Source of the DNA: Luteibacter pinisoli
Lineage (GTDB): Bacteria > Pseudomonadota > Gammaproteobacteria > Xanthomonadales > Rhodanobacteraceae
Reading direction: 5' to 3'
Assembly (NCBI RefSeq): GCF_006385595.1
Contig: NZ_CP041046.1
Span: forward strand, 2,170,001-2,234,000
Length of the DNA stretch: 64,000 nucleotides
Made by a program: the position numbers and the translations under genes. Below are positions 62,301-64,000 of this stretch, piece by piece (within the stretch, counting starts at the first letter, position 1; the number at the start of each line of letters is the position of its first letter). The notes under the pieces were generated by a model, which saw only the letters and a list, made by a program, of their open reading frames with translations, had not been told where the DNA came from and did not search any database.

Positions 62301-64000
62301 CGCCGCCGCGAAGTTCAGCGCGAGCGTGCCGCCGCCAATCGTCGTGGCGCCCGTGTATGTATTGGCGCCGCTCAGCGTCTGCGTGCTCGCGCCGAGTTTC
62401 GTCAGCCCGCCCGTTCCGGTGATGGCGCCGCTGTATGCCGCCGTACCCGTTGACGACTTGAGCGTGAGGGTGCCACTGCCGAGCGCGACCGTGCCGCCCG
62501 CGCCGGCAAGCGAGGGGGCCGTAATCGACTGGCTGTTGAGGTCGAGCATGCCCCCGTCGACCTGCAGCCCGCTGGTGCCCGCGAAGGCCTGGTTCGTGCC
62601 GGCGACGAGGGTGCCGGAGGTGACGGTGGTCTTGCCCGTGTAGGTGTTGGCCCCACCAAGCACCCACGTGCCCGCGCCGTTCTTGGTGACGTTGCCCACG
62701 CCACTGATGACGCCCCCAAAGGTGCTGGTGCCCGTGTAGGTGCCACCGAGCGCGAGGGTATCGGTACCGCCGGCGATGTACGACGCGTTGCCGGTCAGCG
62801 CCAGGCCGCCCGTCGCGCTGTCGTTGTTGATCGCATTGGTACCGTCGACGGTCCACGCCCGGTTACTGCCGGCGGCACCGCCCTTGTAGCTCAGCGTGCC
62901 GTTGACGAGGGCGATCACGGCGCCCGAGGCCGTGCCGGTGCCGAACGAACTGGCGGTGCCCGAATCCGCCAGGACATTCGCCTCGGCGGTGATCGTGTTG
63001 ATCTGGGACGAGCCGGTGTACGTGTTGTTGCCTGCGAGCGTGACCTTGCGACCGGCGCTACCCGAATAGACGAAGACGCGATCGGAGGTACTGCTGAGGA
63101 TGCCACCCAGGTCGATGTCGGCGTTGACGGCCTGGAAGGCCATGCTGGTCAACCACTGGTTGACCGCTGTGATGTTACCCATCAGGTGCAGCGTGCCCGT
63201 ACCCGTGTTCCTGAGCGTCGTGCCGCCACTGGAGGTGTTCTGGAACTGCCAGTCACGGTTCGAGCTGTTGCCGGCGCCACTGTAGGACACCGTACCGCTA
63301 AGGCCGCCGCCGGCCTGGACGATGATCGTGCCCGTCGTCGGATCCGTGGGCGCGCCAAGCGCGCTCGCGACGCCGAGGTTGGCAATGGAGGTAAATCCAT
63401 AACCACCGCCACCGCCGAAGAACACCGTGCGCCCGGTGTAATCGCTGGCCGCATTGCTCATGTTCACGCCGCTCACCGCGAGCACGCCGGCCGTGCCCGT
63501 GTAACGCGCCGAGCCCACCGCGCCGCGCAGCGTGACGTCGCCCGTGCCCGTGGTCGTCACCGTGCGGGTCGACGCAAGCAGCGTGGCGGTGGAGGTAAGG
63601 GACGTGCCCGAGGCCAGCGTGATCCCATTGCTTGCCGCGCCAAGCGCCGCGTCACCGTTGACGATGAGTCCGGCGGCCTGGACATTGATGCCCCCACTGA
63701 AGGTGTTGACGCCACCCAGCGTGAGCGCACCGCCGCCGGTCTTCGTCAGCCCGGCGTTGCCGGCGATCACCGAATTGATGGTGGTGGCACCGGTGGCGTT
63801 GATCGTCGGCGTCGCGCCGCCAAGGGTGAGCGTGCCGCCATCGAGCTCGTAGTTGCCGGTCGAGAACGTCAGCGTCTGCGCCGTGATCCCACCGCTTAGC
63901 GTCACCGTGCCCGCCGTGCCGGCGAATACCGCGTTATCGAGTGCCGCGTTGTTCCACTTGACGAACGGACCCGCCACGCCGTCGCTCGCGCTGTTGAACA
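53343..64000 (-). CDS. Giant autotransporter with PATR repeats, C-terminal 3550 residues (N-terminus outside window)
   Basis: The minus-strand frame is open to the window edge. The passenger is a long beta-helix of autotransporter-associated strand repeats (GxGTLVLxGxNTYTGGTTVxxGTL-type units, dozens of copies). Within it are three larger, closely related modules of about 250 residues. Near the C-terminus a DP/G-rich linker (about 54322-54392, DPGNGDPTGGDPT) precedes a 320-residue autotransporter barrel ending in GTLGFRMHW, whose terminal aromatic suits BAM insertion. It secretes its own passenger by type V secretion; adhesion or biofilm roles are likely. Two Cys in the passenger (SGCGNAY, TTDCLAN, near 60600-60665) are unusual. 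Strong GC3 bias produces long antisense frames, not real genes. Confidence 0.92.
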   Translation of the reverse strand, partial: FNSASDGVAGPFVKWNNAALDNAVFAGTAGTVTLSGGITAQTLTFSTGNYELDGGTLTLGGATPTINATGATTINSVIAGNAGLTKTGGGALTLGGVNTFSGGINVQAAGLIVNGDAALGAASNGITLASGTSLTSTATLLASTRTVTTTGTGDVTLRGAVGSARYTGTAGVLAVSGVNMSNAASDYTGRTVFFGGGGGYGFTSIANLGVASALGAPTDPTTGTIIVQAGGGLSGTVSYSGAGNSSNRDWQFQNTSSGGTTLRNTGTGTLHLMGNITAVNQWLTSMAFQAVNADIDLGGILSSTSDRVFVYSGSAGRKVTLAGNNTYTGSSQINTITAEANVLADSGTASSFGTGTASGAVIALVNGTLSYKGGAAGSNRAWTVDGTNAINNDSATGGLALTGNASYIAGGTDTLALGGTYTGTSTFGGVISGVGNVTKNGAGTWVLGGANTYTGKTTVTSGTLVAGTNQAFAGTSGLQVDGGMLDLNSQSITAPSLAGAGGTVALGSGTLTLKSSTGTAAYSGAITGTGGLTKLGASTQTLSGANTYTGATTIGGGTLALNFAAAGAPASNILSAASALNLNGGALTITGRAGANSQAFSELDINAGSNRISATAASGGTLGVDVGGITRTGGLIDFGFNTGATISTTHADGVLGGWATVNGTDYAQVTGGVIGAFTNYANKDDASQWLSGDIVSDAGGAANTPYTNTVNGNVALGGLKYTASAASTVTVGAGNTLGVDGSIIVAPTAAGGAQKIQGGSMTGGAGGSPLGVLQNSTGTFTIASTIVDNGGATSFAAGGAGTGTVALTGANTYTGGTTVSGGTLAFSSVANGGAASALGASTADAANLVLENGTLRYTGVTAGTDRGLTLVNGGPSRTIQVDGTTNLSFGGQVTSPDDAGFTKTGAGTLTLSNATNDFVGPLVVSAGLVATGTLADGGQASGIGAGTSDASSLVLQNGGGLQYTGATASTDRGFTLAAGSGVVNVANAGTTLTDGGTIIGAGRLSKDGDGVLVLTGANTYTGGNVVTAGTLRAGSSQAFGGTATGAGAGPMTVNPGATLDLAGFNTWMAGLNGSGNVTLGSGTLQSNGNGSFAGAITGTGGVLISAHSQTMSGCGNAYTGVTTLASASITTDCLANGGQASGIGAATSASSNLVLQGGTIVYTGTSVDIDRGMQITSSSALNVSNAATTLGVSGVITGTGLLQKLGAGTLVLSGANNYTGGTYVRAGILRANVTNALNTGPLRLDDTAGAQFDLNGFNTSVAVVTGGGTTGGNIALGGATLTTNGASSAGVGMYSGAITGNGNIVKNTGSVQYLAGTDSTYIGTTTVNAGTLAVQSLTNGGTASSLGASSSAAGNIVIIGGTLQYLGTGDSTDRLFTLGASASSAIDAEGTGALQFTNTGAVAYATNNTAQTVTLTGASTADNSLAATLADNGSGKTSLRKTGTGTWILRNPASTYTGVTTIVGGVLGVDKLTNGGTASSIGASSNAAANLVIGSGATLRYTGAGDTTDRLFTLSTGSSVIESSGTGAIVFSNTGSAAYANSGDRTLGLGGNNTADNTMGGSIINGPGGITTVAKNDAGTWLLTGNNTYTGNTVINGGILQLGNGGTTGSIASPSVIVAAGTLAFNRSDAMTLDGTISGGGSVQQKGTGTTVLTATNTYTGGTSISGGTLQLGNGGASGSIVGNVADNGTLAFNRSDAFGFTGAISGNGGVAQRGVGTTKLTAANSYKGATSVEAGTLLIDGNQAGATGATTVQTGGTLGGTGVIGGDVNVANGGILAPGDAGTAGTLTVNGSLSVAAGGALNYQFGQPDVVGGALNDLTVVHGNLTLDGTLNVSVTPGGSFGPGLYRIISYDGALNDQGLALGTTPSGSYQVQTSVANQVNLLNSSGLTLNFWDGPAGHANQTVDGGSGVWQNASGNSNWTDPTGAYNAPYTNGEFAIFMGTPGTVTVDNGLGNVTSAGMQFAVDGYRVNGDPVTLVGGPSIIRVGDGTAAGAGMTATIDATLAGTGGLQKEDFGTLVLNGINTYTGGTAVNAGTLAIASDANLGDAAGGLAIDGATLRTTGVISSARAVTINQGGATLDTLADLSLTGVVDGAGGLTKTAAGMLTLTGNNSYAGGTSINGGTLSVASDANLGNAAGALSLSGGTLQNAGAFTSARGVTLGAGGGTFNTQADLTLSGTIAGPGALAKAGNSTLVLAADETYAGGTTIGAGVLQLGNGGTAGSVSGPVVDNGTLVFNRSDTFTLAGLVSGTGTVEQRGSGTTVLTGTNSYTGSTAVRGGALFVNGDQSTATGATTVDAGATLGGKGTIGGDVTLADGAALNAGDVGSTPGTLSIRGNLAFNDTSGLNVDLGQANVVGGPLNDLVKVNGDLTLDGQLNVSVSSGGNFDPGIYRIIGYNGNLTNNGLSIGTVPSPNYFLQTSVAQQVNLVNTNGLPVNMWDGNGGRGDGIVDGGDGVWQNSSGNDNWTLLDGTINAPFADGSFAIFAAAPGTVTVDGSLGAINASGMQFATDGYRIEGDSIALTGASPVIRVGDGTTDGAAMTATIAAQLTGADGMTKSDLGTLVLAADNTYGGNTTITGGTLQLGEGGTAGSILGDVANGGTLAFDRSDTVTFGGAISGTGAVTQLGAGTTVLTGSNSYSGVTTVQGGTLLVNGDASMATGATNVQAGATLGGSGILGGDVNVADGGTLSPGATAGASGTLTINGNLVLGANATLDYQLGQAGTPGGPLNDLTVVHGNLTLDGTLNVATTAGGAFGAGVYRLVSYDGALTDNGLQLGAMPAADNFVQTSIDHQVNLVNANGLTLNFWDGPGHANDGAITGGSGTWRLADNDYWTDATGAINAPYSEGAFAVFGGTGGTVQVDNGNGLVSASGMQFLADGYHVTGGDISLVGGAAAIRVGDGSAAGAGITATIDAALNGAGMLVKDDLGTLVLNGSNTYAGGTTVHAGTLQVSRDANLGNALGQLSIDDATLHSTASFTSARSVGLGGDATVATDAGTTLSLSGGVGGSGSLTKAGAGTLLLGGASTYDGATTVAEGTLAAGTVNVFNHASDTSVQAAGTLDLGGHAQQVASLSNAGTVHFGATPGTALTVQGDYVGQGGTLQFTTALGGDASATDTLVVTGNTSGNSLVTVTNVGGAGAPTAQGIKLIDVQGTSGGTFALKGDYLFQGDQAVVAGAYAYRLYRDSPNTVDGDWYLRSALTTTAGDPGNGDPTGGDPTGDDPGNGGDAGPLYQPGVPVYEAYAGMLQQANALDTLFQRTGNRQWADEQVRDGMQPGEGAWIRVQGGDQTIKPASSTSGANYDLSSSKSEFGADALLAQGGDGKLVGSASLQYGQQSTSIRSAYGDGSINTHTYGVGAALTWYGDDGFYVDGQAHWLRFKSDLHSNSLARVLTDGNKAAGYAFGVEAGKRFWLTDSWTITPQAQVSYGRTAFDGFNDAFDTRVSQADGKAGVARGGVTVDYLRTRQGDAGAVTTHVYAIANVYDHFKDQTRADVAGTDVGTRNERWWGGLGVGGALDWAGGRYSVYGEVQGQNALSDGGHSHGVSGTLGFRMHW
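55250..56000 (-). repeat. Autotransporter large module, copy 3
   Basis: Runs from LGGSGILGGDVNVADGG through LNFWDGPGHAND and GAFAVFGGTGGTVQVDNG to IRVGDGSAAGAGITATIDAAL. About 250 residues, colinear with copies 1 and 2. Confidence 0.8.
56350..57105 (-). repeat. Autotransporter large module, copy 2
   Basis: Runs from LGGKGTIGGDVTLADGA through VNMWDGNGGRGDG and GSFAIFAAAPGTVTVDG to IRVGDGTTDGAAMTATIAAQL. The most divergent of the three copies. Confidence 0.8.
57985..58738 (-). repeat. Autotransporter large module, copy 1
   Basis: Runs from LGGTGVIGGDVNVANGG through LNFWDGPAGHANQ and GEFAIFMGTPGTVTVDNG to IRVGDGTAAGAGMTATIDATL. It is separated from copy 2 by about 290 residues of ordinary PATR repeats; copies 2 and 3 are only about 120 residues apart. 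Confidence 0.8.

Overview
The window is a GC-rich chromosomal segment from what looks like a soil- or plant-associated gammaproteobacterium of the Xanthomonadales/Lysobacterales, most like Luteibacter or Dyella (Rhodanobacteraceae). This is inferred from the gene set: many TonB-dependent receptors, an Oar-like receptor, a tryptophan halogenase beside a receptor, exported esterases and a giant autotransporter. It was not tested by alignment. There are no rRNA or tRNA genes, insertion sequences, prophage genes or CRISPR arrays that I can see.

Layout. 0-6.5 kb: the end of an OPT peptide transporter, an exported hydrolase, a translationally coupled formyltransferase/NodB-type deacetylase pair, a DUF3592-like membrane protein, a cysteine-rich secreted protein and a glutathione transferase. 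6.6-27.2 kb: an oxidoreductase island with an arylsulfatase, two succinate-semialdehyde-type dehydrogenases, three GlxA-type AraC regulators, LysR, MarR and TetR regulators, a Tat-exported molybdenum hydroxylase with its [2Fe-2S] subunit and tri-haem cytochrome c, three SDRs, a secreted DJ-1/PfpI protein, a beta-hydroxyacid dehydrogenase, a tautomerase and DctA. 27.2-37 kb: a carbohydrate-utilisation locus (TonB receptor + tryptophan halogenase, GH3 glucosidase, LacI repressor, SLC45-like MFS transporter). 37-53.3 kb: an exported hydrolase/methyltransferase pair, a PAS-GGDEF cyclase, an Oar-like TonB receptor, small enzymes and regulators, an erythromycin-esterase-like protein, a fasciclin protein, two damaged genes, and a cupin/JmjC-like protein. 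53.3-64 kb: a giant autotransporter whose N-terminus lies outside the window.

The most informative signals are regulatory. (1) Four promoters in the oxidoreductase island carry one 28-bp element, ATGGC-N8-TTGCA-N5-GTCAT, with all 15 fixed bases conserved and in the same orientation to the gene: SDR/PfpI operon, hydroxyacid dehydrogenase, second aldehyde dehydrogenase and one glxA-type gene. I propose a small regulon run by one or more GlxA-type regulators. (2) The core TGACAGCGCTGTCA lies upstream of both the TonB receptor/halogenase pair and the GH3 gene, next to the lacI gene, which ties the halogenase to sugar use. (3) A TetR gene and its neighbouring SDR share another near-identical operator.

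Start codons were chosen from ribosome binding sites, ATGA overlaps and alignment among paralogues within the window. Functions come from recognised motifs, not database searches.
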